Assembly: GCA_958433005.1 (NCBI GenBank)
Contig: CAUAWV010000008.1
Location: forward strand, 1 to 64,000
Direction of reading: 5' to 3'
Length of the DNA stretch: 64,000 nucleotides
From: an uncultured Collinsella sp.
Lineage (GTDB): Bacteria; Actinomycetota; Coriobacteriia; Coriobacteriales; Coriobacteriaceae
Below are positions 7,716 to 15,618 of the stretch, in pieces. Each line of letters begins with the position of its first letter. The first letter of the stretch is position 1. The notes under the pieces were generated by a model, which was given only the letters and a program-made list of their open reading frames with translations, was not told the DNA's origin and did no database searches. Made by a program: the position numbers and the translations under genes.

Positions 7716-8882
7716 ATGTTCGAGAAGAGTGTCGAGGAGCTCACCGAGCTCGGCGCCCAGATCACCACGGCCGAGATTGCTCAGCAGCCCGAGCTTTGGC
7801 GTGATACGCTCAACATCTATCGCGAGAACAAGGAGGCCATCGAGGCCTTCCTGGCCGAGGCTCGTGCTATGGGCGAGGGCCGTCTGTCCGTTGTCTTCAC
7901 CGGTGCCGGTACGTCCGACTACGTTGGCGATACCTGCGCCCCGTACCTGCGTCACGCTGGCAACACTGATCTCTACGACTTTAAGCCCATCGCCACGACA
8001 GACATCGTGAGCGCTCCGCGCGATTTCCTGCGCGCCGAGGATCCCACGCTCGTGGTTTCCTTTGCCCGCTCTGGCAACAGCCCCGAGAGCCTTGCCGCCG
8101 TTGCCGTTGCCAAGGAGCTCGTCCACAACGTCAAGTTCCTCAACATCACCTGCGCGCCCGAGGGCAAGCTCGCCGTCGAGTCCGCCGATGATCCCAATGC
8201 GCTGACGCTGCTCATCCCGCGCGCCAACGACAAGGGCTTCGCCATGACCGGTTCCTACACCTGCATGACCCTGCTCTCTACCCTCATCTTTGACGAGGCT
8301 TCCGACGAGCAGAAGGCCGAGTGGGTCGAGACCATCGCCAAGATGGGCGAGGAGGTCATCGCTCGCGAGTCCGAGGTTGCCGATTACCTGGCTGGCGACT
8401 TCAACCGCGTGACCTACTTGGGTTCCGGCTCCTTCGGTGGCCTTGCCCAGGAGAGCCAGCTCAAGATCCTCGAGCTTGCTCATGGCCTGGTTGCCACTTC
8501 CTACGACACCTCCATGGGTTATCGTCACGGACCCAAGTCCTTCGTCGACGACAAGACCCTCGTGTTCGTGTTCGTCAACAACGATGCCTACACCCGTCAG
8601 TACGATATCGACATCCTCAACGAGATCGGTGGCGACGAGATCGCTCAGCACACCGTTGCCGTTCAGCAGGATGGCGCTATCGTCTACGAGGGCGAGTCCT
8701 TCACCTTTAAGGGCTATGAGGCACTCCCCGAGGGCTACCTTGCCCTGCCGTTCGTGATGTTTGCCCAGGCCATCAGCCTGCTCAACTCCGTGCGCGTGGG
8801 CAACACGCCCGATACGCCGAGCCCCACCGGCACGGTCAACCGCGTGGTTAAGGGCGTGACGATTCACCCCTTCACCGCTTAA
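7716..8882 (+). CDS. agaS: AgaS-type SIS sugar-phosphate isomerase/deaminase
   Basis: The 388-residue length equals the AgaS family. Two SIS domains are visible. The first carries FTGAGTSDYVGD and SFARSGNSPES (about residues 65-130). The second carries GSGSFGGLAQESQLK and MGYRHGPKSF (about 235-275). AgaS converts galactosamine-6-phosphate to tagatose-6-phosphate with release of ammonia. The product can enter the LacC step encoded at 11930. The gene has its own GntR-controlled promoter and its own terminator, separate from the deacetylase gene that follows. Other SIS isomerases are the alternative, but NagA and the Man-family PTS next door make GalNAc use likely. Confidence 0.88.
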   Translation: MFEKSVEELTELGAQITTAEIAQQPELWRDTLNIYRENKEAIEAFLAEARAMGEGRLSVVFTGAGTSDYVGDTCAPYLRHAGNTDLYDFKPIATTDIVSAPRDFLRAEDPTLVVSFARSGNSPESLAAVAVAKELVHNVKFLNITCAPEGKLAVESADDPNALTLLIPRANDKGFAMTGSYTCMTLLSTLIFDEASDEQKAEWVETIAKMGEEVIARESEVADYLAGDFNRVTYLGSGSFGGLAQESQLKILELAHGLVATSYDTSMGYRHGPKSFVDDKTLVFVFVNNDAYTRQYDIDILNEIGGDEIAQHTVAVQQDGAIVYEGESFTFKGYEALPEGYLALPFVMFAQAISLLNSVRVGNTPDTPSPTGTVNRVVKGVTIHPFTA

Positions 8883-8901
8883 TCGCGTCCCCCCTGTAAG
8901 G

Positions 8902-8940
8902 GCGCCCGTCCGCTCATAACGGCGGGCGGGCGCTTTTTGT
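8902..8940 (+). terminator. Terminator after agaS
   Basis: A 12-bp GC stem (8902-8913 with 8922-8933, one wobble) is followed by TTTTTGTTTTC. Confidence 0.85.
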
Positions 8941-9001
8941 TTTCACTTGGACCGGGTATAAGCATCACCACAGTCAACTGCTTTAGAAGCAAGGAGTGCA
9001 T

Positions 9002-10171
9002 ATGAGCACGTACGCAATTAAGGCTGACAAGTTCTTCTTGCCGGCAGGTCCGCAGCTGGGCGGCTATCTTATGGTCGAGGATGGCGTCTTTGGCGCCTGG
9101 CAGGCCGACGAGCCCTCTTGCGAGATCAAGGACTACACGGGATCGTGGATCGCACCGGGTATGGTCGATACCCACATCCATGGCTTCTACAACCACTCAA
9201 CTACCGATAACGACCCCGAGGGTATCGATATCAGCTCGACTGAGCTCGCCCGTCGCGGTACCACCAGCTGGCTACCCACGACGTTCACCGATGGCGTCGA
9301 GCAGATCAAGGACGCCTGCGCCGCCATCGCTCAGGCGGACGAGGGTCGCGGCCCCGACTTCTGCGGTGCTCGCATTCAGGGCATCTACCTGGAGGGCCCC
9401 TTCTTTACCATGAAGCACGTGGGCGCGCAGAACCCCGCTTATCTTATCGATCCCTCCGAGGAGGTCTTTGATCAGTGGCAGGAGGCTGCGGGCGGTCGCA
9501 TCGTTAAGAGCGCCATGGCGGCCGAGCGCGACGGTGCCGCTGCTTATGCGGCTGCTCTGAACGCCAAGGGTGTGGTGACCAGCATCGGTCACTCCGACGC
9601 CACCTACGATGAGTGCATCGCCGCCATCAACGCCGGTGCCAGCTGCTTTACGCATACCTATAACGGCCAGCGCGGGCTGCATCACCGTGAGCCCGGTGTC
9701 GTGGGTGCTGCTATGTCCACGTCCGAGACCTACGCCGAGATCATCTGTGACGGCAAGCACGTAAACCCTGCCGCCATCAAGGCGCTGCTGCAGGCCAAGG
9801 GCTGGCAGCACACGGTACTCATCACCGACTGCCTGGGCTGCGGCGGCATGCCCGAGGGCAGCTACACCAGCGGCGGCATGGACGTCATCATGAAGGACAA
9901 CCTGTGCTGGCTCGCCGATGGCAAGAGCATTGCCGGTTCGGTGCTCACGCTTGCCCAGGGCGTCAAGAACATCGTCGACTGGGGCATCGCCAGCGCCGAT
10001 ATCGCCATTCGCATGGCAACCGAGGTGCCGGCACGCTCCGCGCACATCGAGGATAAGTGCGGCAGCATCATGCCGGGTCGCGACGCCGACTTTGTCGTGT
10101 TCGACCATGAGCTCACCCTCGTCGAGACGTATGTTGGCGGCCAGAGCGTCGGCAACGCCTTTACCGAGTAA
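9002..10171 (+). CDS. nagA: N-acetylhexosamine-6-phosphate deacetylase (NagA/AgaA family)
   Basis: The protein has 389 residues from ATG 9002, which follows AAGGAG with 5-nt spacing; an in-frame GTG at 8996 sits within that ribosome site and is rejected. It shows the amidohydrolase metal motif DTHIHGFYNHS, the EGPFFTMKHVGAQNP substrate loop, GHSDATYDEC, and FTHTYNGQRGLHHREPG. It removes acetate from GalNAc-6-P or GlcNAc-6-P in the cytosol. Next to agaS and a GalNAc-type PTS the first is likelier (AgaA). A second copy of only its last 39 codons is found at 12906-13037. Confidence 0.9.
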   Translation: MSTYAIKADKFFLPAGPQLGGYLMVEDGVFGAWQADEPSCEIKDYTGSWIAPGMVDTHIHGFYNHSTTDNDPEGIDISSTELARRGTTSWLPTTFTDGVEQIKDACAAIAQADEGRGPDFCGARIQGIYLEGPFFTMKHVGAQNPAYLIDPSEEVFDQWQEAAGGRIVKSAMAAERDGAAAYAAALNAKGVVTSIGHSDATYDECIAAINAGASCFTHTYNGQRGLHHREPGVVGAAMSTSETYAEIICDGKHVNPAAIKALLQAKGWQHTVLITDCLGCGGMPEGSYTSGGMDVIMKDNLCWLADGKSIAGSVLTLAQGVKNIVDWGIASADIAIRMATEVPARSAHIEDKCGSIMPGRDADFVVFDHELTLVETYVGGQSVGNAFTE

Positions 10172-10182
10172 CGAAAGAAAAA

Positions 10183-10215
10183 GACGGCGGGCCCGAATCT
10201 GCTCGGACCCGCCGT
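10183..10215 (-). terminator. Terminator shared by nagA and the convergent flavodoxin gene
   Basis: A 13-bp stem (10183-10195 with 10203-10215) lies between convergent genes. Read on the minus strand, the single mismatch becomes a wobble and TCTTTTTCTTTC follows, so it serves the minus gene best. Confidence 0.7.
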
Positions 10216-10246
10216 ACGGGTTAAACGCTCAAAAGCACCTTTACAG

Positions 10247-10831
10247 TTACAGCTTGCTAGCGATTTTCTTTGCCGTGCGCTTAACGCCGGCCACCAGGCC
10301 TCCTGCAGGATGCTCCTTCTCGTATGCTAGGCGCTTCTCGCGCTTGGCGTACTCTTCGACGATGATGTCTCCATACTCGTCTTCGATCTTGTCGAAGAAG
10401 TCGACGGCACCCTTAATTTCCTCAGCGGTCGGGTGCCCCTTTTGGACACCGCCGGTGAGTTTGAACGGCCCCCACGTATCAAAGCCGGGGCAGCCGTAGA
10501 CACCCATAAAGATGGCCTGCCTCATGCGGCAGATGCCATCGATATCCTTGCCGTACCACTTGTTTTTGCCACCGTAGGTCATAAGGCCAAACACCTTGTC
10601 CTGCGGCTGCAACACGTTAGTGAGCACGCGTGCCATGTCCTTGTCGATCTCGGAGTAATAGATGCCCGTGGCGACACCAATCAGATGGTATTCGTGCAGG
10701 TTGGGATACTCGTTTTTGCCGAGCGTTTTCACATCGAGGGTATCGATTTCGGGGTGCGCCTCGACGATGGCGTCCACGAGCTTTTTCGTATTGCCGTGGT
10801 GGCGTGAGGCATAAAGAATGATGGTTCGCAT
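10247..10831 (-). CDS. Flavodoxin-family protein
   Basis: The protein has 194 residues with start ATG at 10831; an in-frame start ten codons earlier gives an unlikely N-terminus. The N-terminus IILYASRHHGNTKKLVDA is the flavodoxin strand plus FMN phosphate loop (S-x-x-G-N-T). The FGLMTYGGKNKWYGKD stretch near residue 83 fits the second FMN contact loop. The C-terminal 40 residues are Lys/Glu-rich. It probably transfers electrons or reduces a small substrate. It is transcribed opposite to the GalNAc genes, with no functional link visible. Confidence 0.82.
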   Translation of the reverse strand: MRTIILYASRHHGNTKKLVDAIVEAHPEIDTLDVKTLGKNEYPNLHEYHLIGVATGIYYSEIDKDMARVLTNVLQPQDKVFGLMTYGGKNKWYGKDIDGICRMRQAIFMGVYGCPGFDTWGPFKLTGGVQKGHPTAEEIKGAVDFFDKIEDEYGDIIVEEYAKREKRLAYEKEHPAGGLVAGVKRTAKKIASKL

Positions 10832-10988
10832 AAGAAGGCCTTTCAGCTGTAATTGCATCAATGTCTGTATGGTACCCCGTTACATGGCCGGGATACCGGA
10901 CGCATCGATGAGCGTGCGGGTTTGTTCTATGGTTAGGATTGAAACGGGCGCTTGCGTGAAATAAAGCAGTTGTTCGAAAGGATGGGTA

Positions 10989-11870
10989 ATGGAATACGCT
11001 CTCTCCAACGATTCGATTTCTATTAAGGTTTCCACGGCTGGTGGCTCGTTTACCTCGATTGAGGCCGGAGGTCGCGAGTACTTGTGGCAGGGTGATCCCA
11101 CCGTGTGGTCCGGCCAGGCGCCGATTTGCTTCCCGATTTGCGGAGGCTTGCGCGACAACAGCGCCATGACGTTTGCCGGGCATCATGTAAAGCTCGCTCG
11201 CCACGGCTTTGCGCGCAAGCAGGAATGGAAGCTGCTGAGCCAAGGCGAGAACGAGTTGGCTATGTGCCTGGCTTCGGAGGATAACGCCGCGCTGCTGAGC
11301 GATTATCCGTATCCGTTTAGGCTCGTCGCCCGCTATACGCTCGAGGACGCCGCCGTGCGTGTCTCCTATGAGGTTACCAACGAGGGCACCGAGGACATGC
11401 CGTTCTTTATCGGTGGGCATCCCGGCTTTAGGTGCCCGCTCGATGAGGGCGAGGCCTATACGGACTACGAGTTGCGCTTTGAGAAAGAAGAGGCTGCAGA
11501 GCTTTGCACCGCTGTCCCTTCGACTGGCTTGATTGACGTGGACAAGCGCTTCAAGAACCCCATGGTGGGAAAGACGCTGCCCCTGTCGCACGAGCTCTTC
11601 GATTTTGCGGAGACCATCTTTGACGTGCTCGAGAGCCGCCAGGTCACGCTTTCCAAAAAGGGCGAGGACAAGGGCGTCCGCCTGAGCTTTGAGGGCTTCC
11701 CATATCTCATTGTGTGGAGCAAGCCCGAGGGTGATTTTGTGGCAGTTGAGCCTTGGGGCGGCCTTTCGACCTGCTCCGATGAGGACGACGTGCTTGAGCA
11801 TAAGCGTGGCTGCCTTGTCGCCAAGCCCAAGGAGACCGTCGTTCGCTCGTTCACGATTGAGATTCTGTAA
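10989..11870 (+). CDS. lacX: LacX-like aldose 1-epimerase family protein (copy 1)
   Basis: This 293-residue protein belongs to the mutarotase superfamily. It has an N-terminal beta-sandwich start (SISIKVSTAGGSFTSIEAGG), the LWQGDPTVWSGQAPICFPICG motif, HGFARKQEW with a likely catalytic His, and FFIGGHPGFRCPL. It resembles LacX of lactococcal lac operons, whose role is unsettled but is presumed to interconvert anomers of hexose or hexose-6-phosphate. It precedes lacC with a 59-bp gap and is probably co-transcribed. A close paralogue, also followed by lacC, lies at 30269-31150. Confidence 0.85.
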   Translation: MEYALSNDSISIKVSTAGGSFTSIEAGGREYLWQGDPTVWSGQAPICFPICGGLRDNSAMTFAGHHVKLARHGFARKQEWKLLSQGENELAMCLASEDNAALLSDYPYPFRLVARYTLEDAAVRVSYEVTNEGTEDMPFFIGGHPGFRCPLDEGEAYTDYELRFEKEEAAELCTAVPSTGLIDVDKRFKNPMVGKTLPLSHELFDFAETIFDVLESRQVTLSKKGEDKGVRLSFEGFPYLIVWSKPEGDFVAVEPWGGLSTCSDEDDVLEHKRGCLVAKPKETVVRSFTIEIL

Positions 11871-11929
11871 TTCCGTTTTGTCGACTCGTATCGCGAGGCA
11901 CAAGGAGCCTGCGAGATAAGGAGCTAAAA

Positions 11930-12865
11930 ATGATCCTCACCGTTACGATGAACCCGTCCGTCGATACACGCTATCAGCTCGATGAGCTCATTATCGACGA
12001 CGTTAACCGTGTGACGCCCGAAAAGACCGCCGGCGGCAAGGGTCTCAACGTGGCCCGTGTACTGGGTCAGCTGGGCGACGACGTTGTGGCAACCGGTCTA
12101 CTCGGCGGCCACATGGGCGCCTACATGGCCGAGCTCATGGATGCCAACGGCATTAAGAATGATTTTGTACCCATCAAGGGCGAGACTCGCATTTGCCTTA
12201 ACATCCTCCACGCCGGCAACCAGACCGAGCTACTCGAGAGCGGCCCGACGATTGCCCCCGAGGAGCTCGATGCCTTTACCGCCAAGTTCGCCGAGCTTGC
12301 GAGCAAGGCCGCTGTCGTTACCATCTCGGGTTCGCTGCCCCGTGGTGTCGAGGCAGGCTACTACGCCAAGATCACGGGTATTGCCGAGAACGCCGGCGCC
12401 AAGGTGCTGCTCGATACCTCGGGTGCTTCGCTCGAGGCCGCCCTTAAGTCCGAAATTAAGCCCGAGCTGGTCAAGCCTAACCTGACCGAGATTAACGGCC
12501 TTCTGGGCACGAGCTTTACCACCGACGATGTGGACGAGCTCCGCGCCGCGCTCGCCTCTGATGCCCGCTTCTCCGATATCCCCTGGGTCGTCGTGTCCAT
12601 GGGCGCTGCCGGCTCCGTGGGCTTCCATAATGGCCGTGCATTCCGCGCCAAGACCCCCGATATCCCCGCCGTTAACGCTACGGGCTCTGGCGATTCGACC
12701 ATTGCCGGCTTCGCGCATGCGATTGCTGCTGGCGCGGATGACGAGACGGTGCTGCGTACCGCCAACACCTGCGGCAAGCTCAATGCCATGGATCCCATGA
12801 CTGGCCACTTGGTTATGGATCGTTGGGACGAGGTTTACAACGGCGTTGTCGTGACCGAGCTGTAG
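11930..12865 (+). CDS. lacC: Tagatose-6-phosphate kinase / 1-phosphofructokinase family (copy 1)
   Basis: This 311-residue PfkB-family kinase has the N-terminal signature GGKGLNVARVLGQLG (residues 36-50). The C-terminal motif is ATGSGDSTIAGF, with the catalytic Asp in GSGDS. LacC phosphorylates tagatose-6-phosphate to tagatose-1,6-bisphosphate, which feeds the class II aldolase encoded at 39072. FruK (1-phosphofructokinase) is the main alternative. The LacX partner and the AgaS/LacAB context favour LacC. It is nearly identical in layout to the copy at 31205-32140. Confidence 0.85.
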   Translation: MILTVTMNPSVDTRYQLDELIIDDVNRVTPEKTAGGKGLNVARVLGQLGDDVVATGLLGGHMGAYMAELMDANGIKNDFVPIKGETRICLNILHAGNQTELLESGPTIAPEELDAFTAKFAELASKAAVVTISGSLPRGVEAGYYAKITGIAENAGAKVLLDTSGASLEAALKSEIKPELVKPNLTEINGLLGTSFTTDDVDELRAALASDARFSDIPWVVVSMGAAGSVGFHNGRAFRAKTPDIPAVNATGSGDSTIAGFAHAIAAGADDETVLRTANTCGKLNAMDPMTGHLVMDRWDEVYNGVVVTEL

Positions 12866-12905
12866 GAGCTTGTGCGCCGCCCCCGGCATCGGTTGCTTGC
12901 TTGTG

Positions 12906-13037
12906 GTTAGAGTTGACGGCAAGTGCGGTAGCATTATGCCGGGGCGCGACGCCGATGCTGTCGTGTTCAATCCCGACCTTACCCTGGTCGAGACGTATGT
13001 GGGTGGCAACAGCGTCGGTAATGCATTTACCGAGTAG
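12906..13037 (+). pseudogene. nagA 3'-end remnant (last 39 codons)
   Basis: The frame ending at TAG 13037 reads KCGSIMPGRDADAVVFN, then LTLVETYVGGNSVGNAFTE. It aligns residue for residue with the C-terminus of NagA at 9002-10171 (KCGSIMPGRDADFVVF, then LTLVETYVGGQSVGNAFTE). No start codon or upstream NagA sequence exists, because the lacC stop is only 41 bp before. This looks like the scar of a duplicated or relocated nagA. Confidence 0.88.
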
Positions 13038-13069
13038 CTGCCAAATAAACGATCCGAGAGGGGATTTAG

Positions 13070-13543
13070 ATGATTTACGGTGCATTGGGCGATATCGAGG
13101 AATACCGCGGAATGCTCAAGGGCCTCGACGTGCTGATCGACTGGCTCGAGGAGAACGACCCGGCACAGCTCGAGGTCGGCAGCCATCCGATTTTGGGTGA
13201 GAAGGTCTTTGCGAACGTCATGTCTCCCACGACGCGTCCCGAGGCTGAGGCTCACTATGAGACGCATCAGCGCTATCACGACCTGCAGATCGACGTCGAG
13301 GGTCGCGAGGCCTTCAAGGTCGCTACGGGCAGCCTGACGCTGGTCCAGGAGTTTGACGAGAAGGACGACTATGATCTGGTCGATTCCGACGCCTCGATCG
13401 CCGGCGATCTTGCCGACGACAAATTCGCGCTGTTCGTTGCCGGCGAGCCCCACATGCCCACGCTCGAGTTCCCGGGCGATGGCGCACAGCCGGTCAAGAA
13501 GATCTGCTTTAAGTTGCTTGCCGACGCCTACTGGGAGGAGTAG
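13070..13543 (+). CDS. YhcH/YjgK/YiaL family protein (EbgC-like)
   Basis: This 157-residue protein is one cupin-like domain of the YhcH/YjgK/YiaL family. It contains the typical HYETHQRYHDLQIDVEG motif near residues 62-78 and a C-terminal KKICFKLLAD. Relatives include EbgC (beta-galactosidase small subunit) and YhcH of sialic acid operons. They are presumed to be sugar anomerases or isomerases. The start follows GAGAGGGGATTTAG. It sits 32 bp after the nagA remnant, suggesting that it was once the partner of that lost nagA. Confidence 0.85.
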   Translation: MIYGALGDIEEYRGMLKGLDVLIDWLEENDPAQLEVGSHPILGEKVFANVMSPTTRPEAEAHYETHQRYHDLQIDVEGREAFKVATGSLTLVQEFDEKDDYDLVDSDASIAGDLADDKFALFVAGEPHMPTLEFPGDGAQPVKKICFKLLADAYWEE

Positions 13544-13581
13544 CGAGCTGCTCGGCTGAGCTGTTCGTCTGATGGCGTGAT

Positions 13582-13657
13582 TCCCCTAGGGAAATCACGC
13601 TAGGACCCCGCCAAACGGGTTTTCCCTAGGGAAATCACGTTTGGCGGGGTTTTCTGT
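13582..13657 (+). terminator. Terminator with repeated CCCTAGGG box
   Basis: ACCCCGCCAAACG (13605-13617) pairs perfectly with 13638-13650, followed by TTTTCTGTTTT. The 20-base loop carries the box TCCCTAGGGAAATCACG, and a near copy of that box (13582-13599) precedes the stem. Confidence 0.8.
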
Positions 13658-13677
13658 TTTGAATAGGGAAGCCTCAT

Positions 13678-14043
13678 TTATTTGCGAAGAACATCGGCTA
13701 GCCGCAGGATTGAAATCATCGACCGATAAGTGAGTTCCACTTTTTCGCCCGCAAGCAGTCGTTTCGAGCCAATCTCATCTAGCCCCACAAGCCGAGAAAA
13801 CAGCGGGCCGCTCATCGTGCCCTCGTCAATTGATTCCCTTATGGTCTTCAAAACGTCCGTATCATGAAGCGATGCCGAGCTGTAGGGGGCAACACGAGCG
13901 GAACTCTCAATTAACGACGAGACAAAAGGATGGAGATGCTTTGGACATAGTCCATCAAACACCACATCCCCATTGTCGTTCGAGCCGACCAGGCGCCAAG
14001 TATAATGATCGACCCAGTCATCCCCGTCGTATATGGCGTTCAT
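13678..14043 (-). CDS. Unknown protein, possibly with a C-terminal helix-turn-helix
   Basis: The protein has 121 residues from ATG 14043, 14 bp after the stop of the secreted protein gene upstream, so the two are probably one transcript. I recognise no family. The C-terminal segment FSRLVGLDEIGSKRLLAGEKVELTYRSMISILRLADVL has the spacing of an XRE-like helix-turn-helix, but the match is weak. Longer reading from 14133 would overlap the upstream gene and has no ribosome site. Confidence 0.5.
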   Translation of the reverse strand: MNAIYDGDDWVDHYTWRLVGSNDNGDVVFDGLCPKHLHPFVSSLIESSARVAPYSSASLHDTDVLKTIRESIDEGTMSGPLFSRLVGLDEIGSKRLLAGEKVELTYRSMISILRLADVLRK

Positions 14044-14057
14044 GAGCAACTTCCCGT

Positions 14058-14567
14058 CTAGAGAGAGAAACCTATTTGGACATCGGGGCGCAAGACCGCA
14101 ATCCATATCGGGCCTGCAGCAGCTCCAACCCAACGCACCACATAGGTTCCCTTTCGTACATGTGTATCAATCTGCCCCGAAATGCCGGTGAATGCAATTC
14201 CAGACCCGTTTGTCGGATAGCAATCGACGTATTTTTGTTTTCCGCTCACAACCTTGTATAGATATATCGTTCCAGCAAAAGAGAAGGGATCGTTCGCAAT
14301 TTTGTCCGGAAGAACTTGCCACCTCAAAATCCCGCTACCAATGTGGTCAAGCTTGACCGTTCCGCCGTCCCCCTCAAAAGTGGCAAGGGGATTTACCCAA
14401 GACTGAGAGTCGGCATCGCCCTCCTTAGCAGTTATCAGCAGACTGCCCGTATAAGACTGCTGAGGCTCACCTTCAGGACAGACAGCCTTGGCCCAAGAAG
14501 GGCCACTCAGGCAGAACAGTCCGAGCAGCATCAATACCAACAAAAGAAAACCCTTAGTTCTTTTCAT
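14058..14567 (-). CDS. Unknown secreted protein
   Basis: The 169-residue protein starts MKRTKGFLLLVLMLLGLFCLSG and has a classic signal peptide with a likely cleavage after SWA (residue 26). It is therefore probably exported. The mature part is beta-rich with three Cys or fewer and no known motif. The gene is preceded by a weak ribosome site and is followed by the small unknown gene at 13678-14043. There is no lipobox Cys at the cleavage site. Confidence 0.55.
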   Translation of the reverse strand: MKRTKGFLLLVLMLLGLFCLSGPSWAKAVCPEGEPQQSYTGSLLITAKEGDADSQSWVNPLATFEGDGGTVKLDHIGSGILRWQVLPDKIANDPFSFAGTIYLYKVVSGKQKYVDCYPTNGSGIAFTGISGQIDTHVRKGTYVVRWVGAAAGPIWIAVLRPDVQIGFSL

Positions 14568-14788
14568 CTATATCCCCAACGTCTCTCGACATTTGTATAT
14601 CGTGACTATTTTAGATCTATATGGCCAATTCGAGCCCTCACCATGGCAATTGTTGCAGCTGGGTTTCTTTTCATTAAGATTTCACTTTGGTAAATCCCCG
14701 CCCCTAAGCATTAAACCCGAAGTCCACCGAGTGGGCCGCTGTTGACGTGGCGATGCTTGGATTGGCGCGCACGCACTCAAAATCGGCA
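14568..14788. other. Gene-free stretch before the tRNA terminator
   Basis: The first part is AT-rich (around 14590-14700) and could hold the promoter for the minus-strand secreted-protein gene. I see no gene or repeat in it. Confidence 0.4.
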
Positions 14789-14790
14789 AC

Positions 14791-14816
14791 AAAAAAGCCG
14801 CCCGAAGGCGGCTATC
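14791..14816 (-). terminator. tRNA-Thr terminator
   Basis: On the minus strand, AGCCGCC-TTCG-GGCGGCT is followed by TTTTTTGTTGCC, 9 bp beyond the tRNA 3' end. Confidence 0.9.
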
Positions 14817-14824
14817 TTGAGCAA

Positions 14825-14900
14825 TGGAGCCAGCGACCGGGCTCGAACCGGTGACCCCCGCTTTACGAGAGCGGTGCTCTACCAACTGAGCTACGCTGGC
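14825..14900 (-). tRNA. tRNA-Thr (anticodon CGT), CCA encoded
   Basis: The minus strand gives a full cloverleaf. The acceptor stem pairs GCCAGCG with CGCTGGC. The D-arm contains AGCTCAGTTGGTAGAGC. The anticodon stem CCGCT/AGCGG encloses CTCGTAA, so the anticodon is CGT. The T-arm contains GGTTCGAGCC. The discriminator is T and CCA is encoded. Confidence 0.97.
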
Positions 14901-14939
14901 GGCCATGTGATGACGCAACTGAGGCGCCAACGGCTGTCT

Positions 14940-14968
14940 ATGATACGGGACATCGCACATCCGCGCAA
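14940..14968 (-). promoter_or_regulatory. tRNA-Thr promoter
   Basis: On the minus strand, TTGCGC and TATCAT are separated by exactly 17 bp, about 40 bp upstream of the mature tRNA 5' end. Confidence 0.6.
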
Positions 14969-15107
14969 GTGTTCTGACGGCTTTTCTCACTTTAAATGCA
15001 CTAATATTAGAGGCGTGATGTCTGCAGTGCCCATTTGGTACTTGACCTGCTGTTGAGTTGGTGGCCGACGTCCCGCTCGTATGGGTCTCAAACAGAATGG
15101 GGCAGCC

Positions 15108-15590
15108 ATGGCTCAACCCAAGATCCTTCTCACGCGTATCGATGACCGTTTCATTTACGGGCAAGACGTTGAGCTGTGGAACGAAGCCGTGGGTTCCAAT
15201 CTTGTCTTAATCGTCAACGATGAGATCGCGGCGGATTCGCGCCAATGGGCACCCATGAGGGTGGCGGCGCCAGAAGGCGTTTGGACGCGGTTTTTCTCGG
15301 TGCAAAGGACCATCGACATCATTTATACCGCAACGCCGCGCCAATGGATTCTCATCATGGTGGCGTCGCCCACGGATGCACTCGCGCTGGTTAAGGGCGG
15401 TGTGCCAATAACCAAGATCAGCATCGGCCATATGCGGGCGAGGGAGGGCAAGCGCTCTGCAACGCCTGCCATTGCCGTAGGCGATACGGACATCGCCGCC
15501 TTCAAAGAGTTGCAAAAGCTCGGCATAGAGCTAGAAATCCGTTATCTCCCCAGTTCCGCCCCCGACCCCATTGGCAATCTGTTCAACTGA
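15108..15590 (+). CDS. Orphan PTS EIIB paralogue with catalytic His replaced by Tyr
   Basis: The protein has 160 residues from ATG 15108 and aligns end to end with the EIIB at 4239-4721 (KILLTRIDDR, TRFFSVQRTIDII, LVKGGVPITKISIGHM, AAFKELQKLGIELEIR). Where the active enzyme has LVHGQVATQW, this one has FIYGQDVELW. His17 is therefore Tyr and the following residues are changed, so it cannot accept phosphate in the usual way. No IIA, IIC or IID gene is adjacent. The frame is intact, so it may be a regulatory or decoy subunit rather than a fresh pseudogene. An alternative start at 15081 adds nine residues. A 31-bp repeat begins in its stop codon. Confidence 0.8.
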   Translation: MAQPKILLTRIDDRFIYGQDVELWNEAVGSNLVLIVNDEIAADSRQWAPMRVAAPEGVWTRFFSVQRTIDIIYTATPRQWILIMVASPTDALALVKGGVPITKISIGHMRAREGKRSATPAIAVGDTDIAAFKELQKLGIELEIRYLPSSAPDPIGNLFN

Positions 15591-15618
15591 TCCCTTGGGG
15601 ACGGAGGAAAACGGATCA
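15588..15618 (+). repeat. 31-bp imperfect palindrome abutting a stop codon (copy 1)
   Basis: The element begins TGATCCCTTGGGGACG and ends AAAACGGATCA, with TGATCC/GGATCA ends. Its first three bases are the TGA stop of the EIIB paralogue. A near-identical copy in the opposite orientation touches the galT stop at 32351-32381, and a degenerate copy lies near 27229-27260. Confidence 0.7.

Noticed and set aside
11930..12865. 1-phosphofructokinase assignment (fruK)
   Set aside because: The LacX partner, the adjacent AgaS/NagA or LacAB genes, and the absence of a fructose PTS make tagatose-6-phosphate kinase more likely, though FruK activity cannot be excluded by sequence.
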